The notes below the pieces were generated by a model. That model saw nothing but the letters and a program-made list of their open reading frames with translations, had not been told where the DNA came from and made no database searches. A stretch of 64,000 nucleotides of DNA from an uncultured Prevotellaceae bacterium (GTDB taxonomy: Bacteria > Bacteroidota > Bacteroidia > Bacteroidales > Bacteroidaceae), in contig ONKX01000007.1 in assembly GCA_900318555.1 (NCBI GenBank), forward strand, positions 43,240-107,239, written 5' to 3'. Both the position numbers and the translations under genes were made by a program. Positions 38,383-50,696 of this stretch are shown here, piece after piece; the first letter of the stretch is position 1; the number at the start of each line of letters is the position of its first letter.

Positions 38383-40821
38383 TTACTCTTTATCGGCTTT
38401 TACTAGTTCTTCCTTGCCATTATAACGCATGGTGACAGTTCCACCGTGGGGATTCCGTATGCGGTAGTCGACAACCAGACCATTGCGCCACGTGATGTCA
38501 ACAGTATAGCCGCCACGGGCCCGCAGACCCTTCACTGAACCGTCTTTCCAGTTGGTAGGCAAGGCCGGCAATAATTCGATAGTGACAACAGGCTGTCCAT
38601 AACTGTCAAGACTGAAGTCGCTCTGCATCAGCATCTCCACCACACCGGCACAACCGCCAAAGTTACCGTCAATCTGGAAAGGCGAGTGGGCATCGAGCAG
38701 ATTGGGATAGGTGCCACCACCGCGACGGGCATCAGAACCGCGATAGCCGTCAGGACTGACATAGGATAGCAATTTCCGATAGATGTGGTAAGCATTCTTG
38801 GCATCATGCAGACGGGCATAGAGGTTCACGCGCCAACCTGTGCTCCATCCCGTCGTTTGGTCACCCTTCAGCTCAAGGGTACGTGAGGCCGCTTGGTGAA
38901 TGGCATTCTTCGAATTCACGCCATCGTCAAGACGATGACCTGGATAGATGCCGAAGAGGTGACTTTGATGACGGTGATGCGGGTCTTCATCTTCCCAATC
39001 GTAGAACCATTCCTGCAGGTTGCCTTTTTTGCCAATCTTGTAAGGGTGCAGGTGTTTTAGGGCATTATCTGCCTCTGCAACGAAGTCCTTGTCAATCCCC
39101 AAAACCATAGCAGCATCGCGAGCATCGCCAACACATTCACGAACCATGGCGATATCGGCAAAACCGCCATAACAGGTACGTCCGTGATAGCCATCGGGAG
39201 TGACGAAAGAGTTTTCGGGCGAGGTTGCCGGAGCGGTGATGAGATAGTCGATGGGTGAAGTCTGAGAGCTAAAGTCTGAGAGTGGTACGAGCCATCCCAG
39301 ACAAAACTCGGCGGCACCTTTCAATACGGGATAATACTCGCGCAAAAAGTCCTTGTCCAACGAGAAGGTATAGTGCTCCCAAATATGTGTCGAGAGCCAG
39401 GCACCGCCCATATTCCAGTTAGCCCACATCGGGTCGCCGGTATGCAGGCCGACAGGACAGGTCATTGCCCAGATATCGGTGTTATGAGCCAGACACCAGC
39501 CACGGTTTACGCCGTAGTAAGCTTTTGCCGTCAGTTCGCCCGAGCCCTGTAGTTCCTTCATGAAGGTAAACAACGACTGGTGCATCTCAGGCATTGCTGC
39601 AGTCTCGGCAGCCCAGTAGTTTTCCTCAACGTTGATGTTGCTGGTGTAGTTGCACGACCAAGGTGGCAGAATGCTCTCGTTCCACAGCCCTTGCAAATTA
39701 GCTGGTACATTGGGAGTACGCGAACAACTGATAAGCAGGTAACGTCCGTACTGGAAATAGAGCGCTTCTAATGAAGGGTTGAATCGGCTTTCGTCGACAT
39801 ATTCGCGTAACTGGATGTCGGTAGGACGCACATCCTCGCCTTCGCTTCCCAACGTCAACGTCACGCGATCATAAATGTTCTTGTAGTCTTCAATGTGTCG
39901 GCTCTTTAACCGGTCGTAAGGTATACTGAGCAAATGGCGCAAACGTCTATCAGCTATCTGCCTATAGGGTTTTCCCTGCTTGACGGGGTCTTTGTCGAAA
40001 CCATTGAAAGATGTTCCATTAACGATGTAGAGTGTCACCTCCTTGTCGCCAAAAGCCACAACAGCGTCGCTGTCGGCACTTGTTTTATCAGCGTTAACCC
40101 TTACCTTCGTGCGGAAATGTATGCCACGCTCAGGATCATACGCAAACTTCTCTTTCGCATCGTAATAGCTGGGCAGCGAGGCATAGCCAGCATACCCATC
40201 CGTTACCAGCGTATTACCGTCCTCTATGCTGCAATGGTGCCGCAACTGACAACTTAATGACAACCGCACTTGAATGCCCTTGGGATTATCCGTCGAGATA
40301 CGCACCACAATTCCTGAGTCGGGATTTGTGGCAAAATACTCCGTTGTATAACGATAGCCTCCACGTCGATATTCCGTGTGAGCCGTCGCATTGCCAATGT
40401 CCAGCCAACGCCGGTAGTTGGTCACCGCCAACGTGGTGTCGAGATATTCTATCGCGAGTTGTCCCAACGGCTGATAGTTCTGCGAGAAATGTCCCTGTAC
40501 GTCACGCTGCAAGCGGTCGGCCTCCTTGTAATCGTCCTGCTTCAAAGCCTCGCGAATCAAGGGAATACTTTTGTAGGCCTCAGGTGAATAGACGTTCATG
40601 TTACACGGCTCACCAGTCCATAGCGTGATGTCGTTCAGCGAAATCAGGTCTTTCTGGGTGCCACCATAGACGATGCCGCCCATTGTACCATTACCTATTA
40701 CCAGCGCCTCCTCGAAATACTGCGCAGGCCGGTCGTAGTGCAACGTCTGTGCTTCCGCCTGTAAGGCCGGCAATATTGATAGTACAATGGCGACATAGGC
40801 CTTTGCAAGAGATTGCTTCAT
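38383..40821 (-). CDS. GH95 family alpha-L-fucosidase (or galactosidase), secreted
   Basis: 812 residues with a signal peptide ending LQAEAQ. The GH95 N-terminal domain (YDRPAQYFEEALVIGNGTMG, NDITLWTGEP) and helical catalytic domain (NVPANLQGLWNESILPPWSC, then NVEENYWAAETAAMPEMHQ) are clear, with ATSPENSF and GTYPNLLDAHSPFQIDGNFG late motifs. It removes terminal fucose or galactose from plant or host glycans. It is the last gene of a five-gene minus-strand operon. Around SDFSSQTSPIDY a 14-bp tandem (39258-39282) encodes a loop. Confidence 0.93.
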   Translation of the reverse strand: MKQSLAKAYVAIVLSILPALQAEAQTLHYDRPAQYFEEALVIGNGTMGGIVYGGTQKDLISLNDITLWTGEPCNMNVYSPEAYKSIPLIREALKQDDYKEADRLQRDVQGHFSQNYQPLGQLAIEYLDTTLAVTNYRRWLDIGNATAHTEYRRGGYRYTTEYFATNPDSGIVVRISTDNPKGIQVRLSLSCQLRHHCSIEDGNTLVTDGYAGYASLPSYYDAKEKFAYDPERGIHFRTKVRVNADKTSADSDAVVAFGDKEVTLYIVNGTSFNGFDKDPVKQGKPYRQIADRRLRHLLSIPYDRLKSRHIEDYKNIYDRVTLTLGSEGEDVRPTDIQLREYVDESRFNPSLEALYFQYGRYLLISCSRTPNVPANLQGLWNESILPPWSCNYTSNINVEENYWAAETAAMPEMHQSLFTFMKELQGSGELTAKAYYGVNRGWCLAHNTDIWAMTCPVGLHTGDPMWANWNMGGAWLSTHIWEHYTFSLDKDFLREYYPVLKGAAEFCLGWLVPLSDFSSQTSPIDYLITAPATSPENSFVTPDGYHGRTCYGGFADIAMVRECVGDARDAAMVLGIDKDFVAEADNALKHLHPYKIGKKGNLQEWFYDWEDEDPHHRHQSHLFGIYPGHRLDDGVNSKNAIHQAASRTLELKGDQTTGWSTGWRVNLYARLHDAKNAYHIYRKLLSYVSPDGYRGSDARRGGGTYPNLLDAHSPFQIDGNFGGCAGVVEMLMQSDFSLDSYGQPVVTIELLPALPTNWKDGSVKGLRARGGYTVDITWRNGLVVDYRIRNPHGGTVTMRYNGKEELVKADKE
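39258..39282. repeat. 14-bp spaced direct repeat in the GH95 gene
   Basis: AAGTCTGAGAG occurs at 39258 and 39272, a spacing of two heptads. It is translated as SDFSSQ. Confidence 0.75.
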
Positions 40822-40830
40822 TTCGTGGTT

Positions 40831-42093
<1,263 letters not shown>

Positions 42094-42102
<9 letters not shown>

Positions 42103-44421
42103 CAGCAGGTTCAGTTTCACATTGGGTTTCATCACATTGTTCACCTTCTTAGTCCAGGCCTTTACTTTTGCGGTGGCAGTTGCCTCGACGTCGTTGGCAG
42201 AAGAACAAATCAGGAAGGTATAGACACCAGCGTCGGTCTTCCAGGCAGATGCCTTCTCGTTGAACGAAGCGAGGTCTTCGACCTTTACCGTCATCGTAAT
42301 GGTCTCTGTCTGTCCAGTTCCCAGCAGACGGGTCTTAGCATAGTTGCGGAGTTCTTTCTCGGGCTTGTTCAGCTTCTTGCTGTTGGGAGCAGCCACGAAG
42401 AGTTCCACGACGTTACGACCTGCGCAATCACCTGTATTCTTAACGTCCACCTTTACGGTATAAACACCGTCAGCCTCCGTGACGCTCATGTTCTCGTAGG
42501 CGAAGGTGGTGTAGCTGAGTCCATAGCCGAAGGGATAGGCTACGGGCTTGCTGAACGAGTCAAAGTACCGATAGCCTACATAGATATCCTCCTCGTAGTT
42601 GGTGAAGTCGATGTTGGCCTCGGGCTTACGCTCTTTAGGAGCCTTGTCCTTGTCGTAGCCCCACATGAACATGGCGCCGAGGGTCTTGTCGTCGACGTTG
42701 GCAGGGAAGTTCTTGTCGGCATAAGCATCACCGTATTTAATTTGGAAGGTCATCGGCAGTTTGCCACTGGGATTCACACGGCCGCTGAGCACGTCGGCAA
42801 CAGCGAAACCGCTCTCCTGACCGCCTTGCCAGGTGCAGACGAGGGCATCCACCTGATCCTGCCATGAGGCCACGTCGATAGGACTACAGATGTCGAGCAA
42901 CACTACGACCTTCTTGCCCTTGGCGTGATAAGCCTCGCTGACGGCTTTGATGAGCAGCTTCTCCCCGTCCTTCAGATAGAAGTCGGCCTCGCTGCGGTCG
43001 GCTGCCTCACCACTCTTACGACCTAACGAGATAATGGCAACATCACTACCCCCGATGGCAGCATTGAGTTCGTCAGCCGTAAACTGCTTCTCGTCAGCGC
43101 GGGCTGGAGGCAGCAGTGAGAATGGTGGACGACCGTCAGGGAATAGGCGCTTCTCCTCAGCAGCAAGGTGCTGCGTGTAGGTAGCAATCAGTGGCTTGTA
43201 AACTTCGTAGCCGACACTGCGCAGTCCCTCAACCAACGATACGGTGTAGTGACCAACGCTGGTGCCGCCGAATCCGGAACCGCCCGAAATCCAGTCGTAG
43301 CTGGTGCATCCGAACAATGCCACGCGCTTACCTGTTAGAGGCAAGATGCCGCTATTCTTCAGTAGCACGATACCATCGGCACCCACCTCGCGGACCACCT
43401 GAGCGTGCGCCTTCAGGTTAGGCTCATTGCTATATTTGTAGCCCTTAAAGCTGTTTGTTTTGACGACATATTCCAGGATGCGCTTTACGTTGGCGTCCAG
43501 CACCTCCATCGGCAGCGCACCGCTCTTGGCAGCGGCCAGAATGGCCTCGTACTGCTTCGGCTGTCCGGGTTGCAGCATGTCGTTGCCAGCCAGCATGGCG
43601 GCTACGGCATCGTCACCGGCATTCCAGTCACTGACGTACATACCCTTCCAACCCCACTCGTCGCGAACGATGGTGGTCAGCAGTTCGTGGTTCTGTACGG
43701 CATACGGACCGTTCAGCTTGTTATACGACGTCATGATGGTCCACGGGTCACTCTCCTTCACCATAATCTCGAAGGCCTTCAGGTATATCTCGCGCAGGGC
43801 ACGCTGTGACACCTGCGAGATGTTGTTATTGCGGTTCGTCTCTTGGTTGTTTGCCACGAAATGCTTGGGACAAGCGGCCGTGCCCTCGCTCTGCACACCA
43901 CGCACATAGCCTGCAGCGATGGTGCCTGAGAGGTATGGATCCTCCGAGTAGTACTCGTGGTTACGTCCGCACAACGGATTACGAATCAGATTCATCGCCG
44001 GAGAGAGAATCCAGTCGAGTCCGAATTCTCGCACCTCGTTGCCGATGCCTTGTCCAATTTTGAACGCAGCCTCGCGGTCCCATGTCGAAGCCAGTGTCGG
44101 CGAAGCTACGAAATCAGTGGGATAATAGTCACGATGATCCCATGTCCGCTTGGCATTCATGCGCAGACCCTGTTGCGAGTCGGCACAATAGGTCTCGGGG
44201 ATACCCAGTCGCTCCACGCCGAACGTGCTGCCCGCCGTACCTGGGAACTTGTCATCGTCATTATAGTGCATGCCGGTTCCTAATATGAAGTGGCACTTCT
44301 CCTCCAGCGTCATCGCATTGACAATTTCGTCAATGTTGCCAGCCGTGAGCTTCTGGGCGGATGCACAAAGGCTGTAGCCGCATAGCACGACTACAGCAAC
44401 CATTAATCTATAACTCTTCAT
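42094..44421 (-). CDS. GH3 beta-glucosidase/xylosidase-type enzyme, secreted (GH3a)
   Basis: 775 residues with a signal peptide ending LCASAQ. GH3 N-terminal barrel with the nucleophile Asp in GMYVSDWNAGDD, then the alpha/beta sandwich (VALFGCTSYDWISGGSG) and a C-terminal fibronectin III-like domain (YAYENMSVTEADGVYTVKVDVKN). It removes terminal beta-linked glucose or xylose. It is a close paralogue of the next gene upstream, 6 bp away. Confidence 0.94.
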
Positions 44422-44427
44422 AGTGTA

Positions 44428-46788
44428 TTATCGTTTTAAGAGATTCATCTTTGTTTGGGGTTTCAGCACGTCGTGAGCCTTCACCTGCTGGTTCTTGACA
44501 GGAGCCGTGAGGGTGGCCTTGACGTCAGCAGCAGAGGCGGCGACGAGGAACTGGTATTCACCCTCGGCGACAACCCATGCAGAGGCTGTCTCGTCGAAAG
44601 AAGCCAGCTGGTCGGCGGTGATGCTCAATGTGAGGGTCTCGTTCTCGCCAGGCTTCAGACTCTTTGTCTTGGCGAAAGCCTTCAACTCCTTGGCGGGCTT
44701 GTTGGCAGCCTTCGAATCAGGAGCAGCAACGTAAAGTTCTACGACCTCCTTGCCTTCGCGGTCACCCGTGTTCTTAATGGTGACAGTCACGTCGTAGATG
44801 TCGTTCTTCTGTTCAATCTTGGCATCGCTATACTCGAAAGTTGTGTAGCTCAGACCATAGCCGAAGGGATAAGAGACGGGAACGTCGAACGAGTCGAAGT
44901 AACGATAGCCAACATAGACGTCCTCCTCATATTCGGTATAGTCGACGTTGCGGACGTTGCCCTTCTTGCCCTGGTTGAGCATGTCGATGCGTGGGTCTTC
45001 GTCGATGGGGAAGTTCTTAGATGAATAGGCGTCGGTGAACTTGATGGGCCACGTCATCGTAAACTTGCCACTAGGCGACTGTTTGCCACTGAGCACGTCG
45101 ACAACGCTGTTGCCACCCTCTTGTCCGGCCTGCCAAGCGCAGAGGATGGCGTCGGGCAGGTCTTTCCACGAGGCCGTTTCGATGACGCCACCGATGTTCA
45201 GCAGCACGACTACTTGCTTGCCGGCCTTATGATAAACGTCGCATACTTGCTGGAGCAGCTGGCGCTCAGAGTCGCTCAGGTTGAAGTCGGCCACCTTGCG
45301 GTCAAGGAACTCGCCTGACAAACGCCCTAGTGTGATGACGGCGATATCTGAAGCTTCAGCTTGCTTCGCTAGTTCGTCGGGGGTGAAGAGCTTCTCTGCG
45401 GGCAGCGGCTGGGGCAGGAACTTCACGAGCATGGCGTTCTTGGGGTCTTTCTTAGCCTGCTCTTCAAGGGCGGCCTCGGCCTTCTTCTTGGCGTCGGCGA
45501 GGTAAGATTCGTAAGCGGTCTTCAGTTCCTCGCTCACGCTATATCCTCCATTCTTCAGACCATCGAGCAACGATACGACATAGGCGTGGTTGACGTTACC
45601 TGATCCCGTTCCGCCGGCAATGAAGTCGTACGACGTATTACCATACAGGGCCACGTTCTTCACGTTCTCTGCGAATGGCAGGGCCTTCTCGTTTCTCATG
45701 AGCACCATACCCTCGGCGGCACTCTGGCGCGTCACGGCAGCATGAGCCTTGAGGTCAGGCTTGTTCGAGTACTTGTAGCCTTGGAAACGTGGACTCTTCT
45801 CCACGAGGTTCAGTATGCGGCCCACGTTACGGTCAAGGTCCGCCTCGGCCAGTTTACCGCTCTTCACACCTGCCACGATGCTGTCGAACTGCTCGGCTTT
45901 ACCGGGTTGCAGCATGTCGTTGCCTGCCCACATCTGCTTGGCACCATCCTTGCCGCCAAACCAGTCAGTCATCACGGTGCCCTCGTAACCCCACTCATCG
46001 CGCAGGATGGTCTCGACGAGGTCCTTGCTTTCGCTGGTATACGTGCCGTTGATGTAGTTGTACGAGGTCATCACCGTCCACGGCTTGCTCTCCTTGATGG
46101 CAATCTCGAAACCCTTCAGGTAGATTTCGCGTAAAGCACGCTGCGAAATGCGCGCATCGGTATTCATGCGGTTCGTCTCCTGGTTGTTGGCAGCGAAGTG
46201 CTTGATGCTTGTACCCACGTCGTTCTTCTGCACGCCCTTGATATAGGCGCCAGCGGTCTTACCTGCTACGACAGGATCCTCACTGTAGTACTCGAAGTTG
46301 CGGCCGCAAAGCGGGTTACGCATGATGTTCAGCGCGGGAGCCAACAGCACGTCGGCACCATACTCCTTCACCTCCTCGCCGATGGCCTGACCAACTTCTT
46401 CCACTAACTTCGTGTTCCACGTTGAAGCCAGCAGTGTGCCGATGGGGAAATGCGTGCAATAATACGTAGCGGAATCACCCTCACGGGTAGCATCGATACG
46501 CAATCCGGCAGGACCGTCGGCCAATACCACGGCGGGAATGCCCAGCGAGTCGAGAGGATAGGTGGTACCTGCGGCACCAGGCACGAGATTCTTTGTAGCG
46601 CCAATCACGGCATTGTCACCGCTGAAGCCTTCCATTCCAGAACCAATGACAAAGTGCGCCTTGTCCTCGAGCGACAATTTACTAATCACTTCCTGCTGGT
46701 CGATGGTCTTTTGGGCCACCTTGTCAGCAGATGTACAGCCGACCATCACTGCGGCCGCTGCTACAATAAATAATGAGGATTTCTTCAT
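44428..46788 (-). CDS. GH3 beta-glucosidase/xylosidase-type lipoprotein (GH3b)
   Basis: 786 residues. Lipobox VAAAAVMVGCTS (Cys near 18) predicts a membrane-anchored enzyme, unlike GH3a. The nucleophile Asp is in GTVMTDWFGGKDG and the second domain has VALYGNTSYDFIAGGTGSG. A fibronectin III-like domain ends the protein. It lies between a CE1 esterase (6 bp upstream) and GH3a (6 bp downstream). GH3a and GH3b have similar lengths and the same C-terminal NLLKR ending, consistent with tandem duplication. Confidence 0.94.
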   Translation of the reverse strand: MKKSSLFIVAAAAVMVGCTSADKVAQKTIDQQEVISKLSLEDKAHFVIGSGMEGFSGDNAVIGATKNLVPGAAGTTYPLDSLGIPAVVLADGPAGLRIDATREGDSATYYCTHFPIGTLLASTWNTKLVEEVGQAIGEEVKEYGADVLLAPALNIMRNPLCGRNFEYYSEDPVVAGKTAGAYIKGVQKNDVGTSIKHFAANNQETNRMNTDARISQRALREIYLKGFEIAIKESKPWTVMTSYNYINGTYTSESKDLVETILRDEWGYEGTVMTDWFGGKDGAKQMWAGNDMLQPGKAEQFDSIVAGVKSGKLAEADLDRNVGRILNLVEKSPRFQGYKYSNKPDLKAHAAVTRQSAAEGMVLMRNEKALPFAENVKNVALYGNTSYDFIAGGTGSGNVNHAYVVSLLDGLKNGGYSVSEELKTAYESYLADAKKKAEAALEEQAKKDPKNAMLVKFLPQPLPAEKLFTPDELAKQAEASDIAVITLGRLSGEFLDRKVADFNLSDSERQLLQQVCDVYHKAGKQVVVLLNIGGVIETASWKDLPDAILCAWQAGQEGGNSVVDVLSGKQSPSGKFTMTWPIKFTDAYSSKNFPIDEDPRIDMLNQGKKGNVRNVDYTEYEEDVYVGYRYFDSFDVPVSYPFGYGLSYTTFEYSDAKIEQKNDIYDVTVTIKNTGDREGKEVVELYVAAPDSKAANKPAKELKAFAKTKSLKPGENETLTLSITADQLASFDETASAWVVAEGEYQFLVAASAADVKATLTAPVKNQQVKAHDVLKPQTKMNLLKR

Positions 46789-46794
46789 AAGACT

Positions 46795-48024
<1,230 letters not shown>

Positions 48025-48035
48025 TTATAGTGCTG

Positions 48036-48066
48036 CAAATATACACAAATTTTTTGAAAACACAAA
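48036..48066 (-). promoter_or_regulatory. Promoter of the CE1-GH3-GH3-CE1-GH95 operon
   Basis: On the minus strand TTTG (plus 48063-48066), a 19-bp spacer and TATATTTG (plus 48036-48043), upstream of ATG 48003. Confidence 0.78.
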
Positions 48067-48155
48067 GAATCTCACACATATTTCTATGCCGAATGAAAAA
48101 TATTTCGTAACTTCGCCGCGGAATTCTATGAAATAATGATTAAACTTAAATCGAT

Positions 48156-50051
48156 ATGAGAAAACTATTATTGTTAACCGCCATGCTGATGGCAAATGTA
48201 ATGATGATGAATGGAGCAAAAGTAAAAGTGACTGTAGACCGCGTAGATCCCACCGACTGGTATGTGGGCATGAAGAATCCCTCGTTGCAGTTGATGGTGT
48301 ATGGTAAGAACATTGCCAGTGTAAAAGATGTAACGACGGATTATCCTGGAGTGGTCATCGACAGCATTGTAAGACTAGAGTCGCCCAACTACCTATTGGT
48401 GTATCTGAACCTGCGCGACGCACAGCCGGGTACGATGACATTGAAGTTGGACAAACTGAAAGTCAACTATCTGTTGAAGCAGCGTGAGATGGCTGGTTCG
48501 AAGCGCATGGGATTTACCAATGCCGACGTACTTTACATGCTTATGCCAGACCGTTTTGCACAGGGTGCAGGGCATAATCCGCAGGTGGCGGGAATGCGAA
48601 CGTATAAGGAAGACCGTACGCAGCCCTCATTACGACACGGTGGCGACCTGAACGGCATTCGCGAACATCTGGATTATTTCAACGAACTGGGTGTGACGGC
48701 GCTGTGGTTGACACCCGTGCTGGAGAACGACTCGCCGGACGACGAACGCGGCTACTCCACCTATCACGGCTATGCCACGACGGACTACTATCGTGTTGAC
48801 CCACGATTCGGCACGAACGAGGACTATCGCCGACTCTGCGATGAGGCTCATGCGAAGGGACTGAAGGTGGTGATGGACATGATTTTCAATCACTCTGGTT
48901 TCGAGCATCCCTGGACGCAGGACATGCCGACGAAGGACTGGCTCAACTTGCCTGACTGGCTGAAGGAATCGCAGGGAACGAGTAATCCGACAGGAACCTG
49001 TTTCCAGCAGACGAGCTACAAGTTGACGCCGGTCAAGGATCCCTACGCTTCGCAGGTTGACCTGCGCGAGACCGTGGACGGTTGGTTTGTACCCACCATG
49101 CCCGACCTGAACCAGCGCAATCCGCATGTGATGACCTATCTTATCCAGAACTCCAAATGGTGGATAGAGACCATCGGCATCGACGGCATTCGTATGGACA
49201 CCTACCCGTATGCTGATGCCAAGGGTATGGCATGTTGGATGAAAGAATTGGACGAGGAATACCCCAACTTCAACACCGTCGGTGAGACGTGGGTCACGGA
49301 GCCTGCCTATACCGCCGCGTGGCAGAAGGACTCAAAGCTGTCGAAGGAGAACTCGTATCTGAAGACCGTTATGGACTTCTCGTTCTTCGAAAAGCTGTCG
49401 CAGGCAAAGAACGAGGAAACCGACGCTTGGTGGCAGGGACTGAACCGCCTGTATAATTCGTTTGTCTACGACTATCTCTATGAAGACCCCAACCACGTGA
49501 TGGCCTTCGTTGACAATCACGACACCGACCGCTTCCTGGGCAATGGCCGCGACTCGCTGATGCTGAAACAGGCACTGGCACTGCTGATGACCGTTCGTCG
49601 TATTCCTCAGATGTATTATGGTACGGAAATCATGATGAATGGTACGAAGGAGGTGACCGACGGCAACGTGCGCAAGGACTTCCCAGGTGGATTCCCTGGC
49701 GACCAGAACAATGCTTTCACCCGCGAGGGACGTACGCAGGCCCAGCAGCAGATGTGGCAGTGGACCAGTCGTCTGCTCCATTGGCGCAAAGGTAACGAGG
49801 TGATTACTAAAGGCAAGATGACGCAGTTTATCCCCTTCAACGGCATTTATGTCATTGCCCGTCAATACAATGACCGTACGGCACTCACCATCCTCAACGG
49901 CACCACTCGTCCTGCCACGATGGAGGTGAAGCGCTATGCTGAGGTCATCGGGAAGGCCACCCGTGTGAAAGACATCCTCACTGGCCGTTATTACGACCTC
50001 TCCACCGACCTCCAGCTCCGTCCCCGCCAGTCGCTGATACTGGAGTATTGA
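48156..50051 (+). CDS. GH13 neopullulanase/cyclomaltodextrinase-type enzyme, secreted
   Basis: 631 residues with a signal peptide ending MMNGA. An N-terminal cyclomaltodextrinase-type Ig domain precedes the GH13 barrel. Conserved regions: DMIFNHSG, the nucleophile Asp in GIRMDTYPYAD, the acid Glu in VGETWV and FVDNHDTDR. A C-terminal beta domain follows. It cleaves alpha-1,4 glucans in the envelope, like SusA. It is divergent from the hemicellulose operon; its -7 box may be TAACTTCG at about 48107, a weak match. Confidence 0.94.
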   Translation: MRKLLLLTAMLMANVMMMNGAKVKVTVDRVDPTDWYVGMKNPSLQLMVYGKNIASVKDVTTDYPGVVIDSIVRLESPNYLLVYLNLRDAQPGTMTLKLDKLKVNYLLKQREMAGSKRMGFTNADVLYMLMPDRFAQGAGHNPQVAGMRTYKEDRTQPSLRHGGDLNGIREHLDYFNELGVTALWLTPVLENDSPDDERGYSTYHGYATTDYYRVDPRFGTNEDYRRLCDEAHAKGLKVVMDMIFNHSGFEHPWTQDMPTKDWLNLPDWLKESQGTSNPTGTCFQQTSYKLTPVKDPYASQVDLRETVDGWFVPTMPDLNQRNPHVMTYLIQNSKWWIETIGIDGIRMDTYPYADAKGMACWMKELDEEYPNFNTVGETWVTEPAYTAAWQKDSKLSKENSYLKTVMDFSFFEKLSQAKNEETDAWWQGLNRLYNSFVYDYLYEDPNHVMAFVDNHDTDRFLGNGRDSLMLKQALALLMTVRRIPQMYYGTEIMMNGTKEVTDGNVRKDFPGGFPGDQNNAFTREGRTQAQQQMWQWTSRLLHWRKGNEVITKGKMTQFIPFNGIYVIARQYNDRTALTILNGTTRPATMEVKRYAEVIGKATRVKDILTGRYYDLSTDLQLRPRQSLILEY

Positions 50052-50060
50052 GAATGGGTA

Positions 50061-50696
50061 ATGATGAATACCTATTTGAACACAGAGAATATTGCCCGCA
50101 GCAAGGGTGGGGTAGAGTACCACCCTCTGCGTCCCTTCCTACCTGAGAATGCGAAGGTACTGTTTTTAGGCAGCTTTCCGCCACAGCGCAAGCGGTGGTG
50201 CATGGACTTCTATTATCCGAACTTTATAAACGACCACTGGCGCATCGAGGGTCAGATATTCTTTGGTGACAAGAACCACTTTGTGGACCTCGAGGCGAAG
50301 CGCTTCAAGATTGACGAGATCATTGCGTTCTGCCAAGAAAAAGGCCTCGCGTTCTTCGACACTTCTACGGCTATTCGTCGCCTGCAGGACAACGCCTCCG
50401 ACAAGTTCCTCGAGGTGGTAGAGCCGACAGACATCCCTGCCTTGCTCCGGCAACTTCCTCATCTTCGCGCCATCGTCACCACGGGCGAGAAGGCCACAGA
50501 AACCATCTGTACCTCGCTCGGCATCCCAACAATCCCCAAAGTCAACACTTTTGTAACTACTCCCCTCGCCATTCGGAGAGGGGTTGGGGGTGAGGCTCTT
50601 CTCCTCTATCGTCTTCCTTCTTCCTCCCGCGCCTACCCCTTGTCCTTTGACAAAAAGGTTGAGGCCTATCGACAAGTACTCAATTTATTATTATGA
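50061..50696 (+). CDS. Uracil-DNA glycosylase family protein with palindromic insert
   Basis: 211 residues. The start EYHPLRPFLPENAKVLFLGSF is typical of G/U mismatch-type glycosylases (LGSFPP motif), and IVTTGEKATETI and PSSSRAYPLSF match the distal motifs. It probably excises damaged bases. Residues TTPLAIRRGVGGEAL are encoded by the palindromic element at 50559-50600 and interrupt the usual link between the domain core and the YRLPSSSRAY motif. The downstream hydrolase gene overlaps by 4 bp. Confidence 0.85.
   Translation: MMNTYLNTENIARSKGGVEYHPLRPFLPENAKVLFLGSFPPQRKRWCMDFYYPNFINDHWRIEGQIFFGDKNHFVDLEAKRFKIDEIIAFCQEKGLAFFDTSTAIRRLQDNASDKFLEVVEPTDIPALLRQLPHLRAIVTTGEKATETICTSLGIPTIPKVNTFVTTPLAIRRGVGGEALLLYRLPSSSRAYPLSFDKKVEAYRQVLNLLL
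50559..50600. repeat. 42-bp palindromic element inside the glycosylase gene
   Basis: CCCCTC (50562 onward) pairs with GAGGGG after an 8-bp loop, followed by TTGGGGGTGAGGCTC. The element is G-rich on one strand and read through in frame. It is similar in style to the leuS element but different in sequence. Confidence 0.75.
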
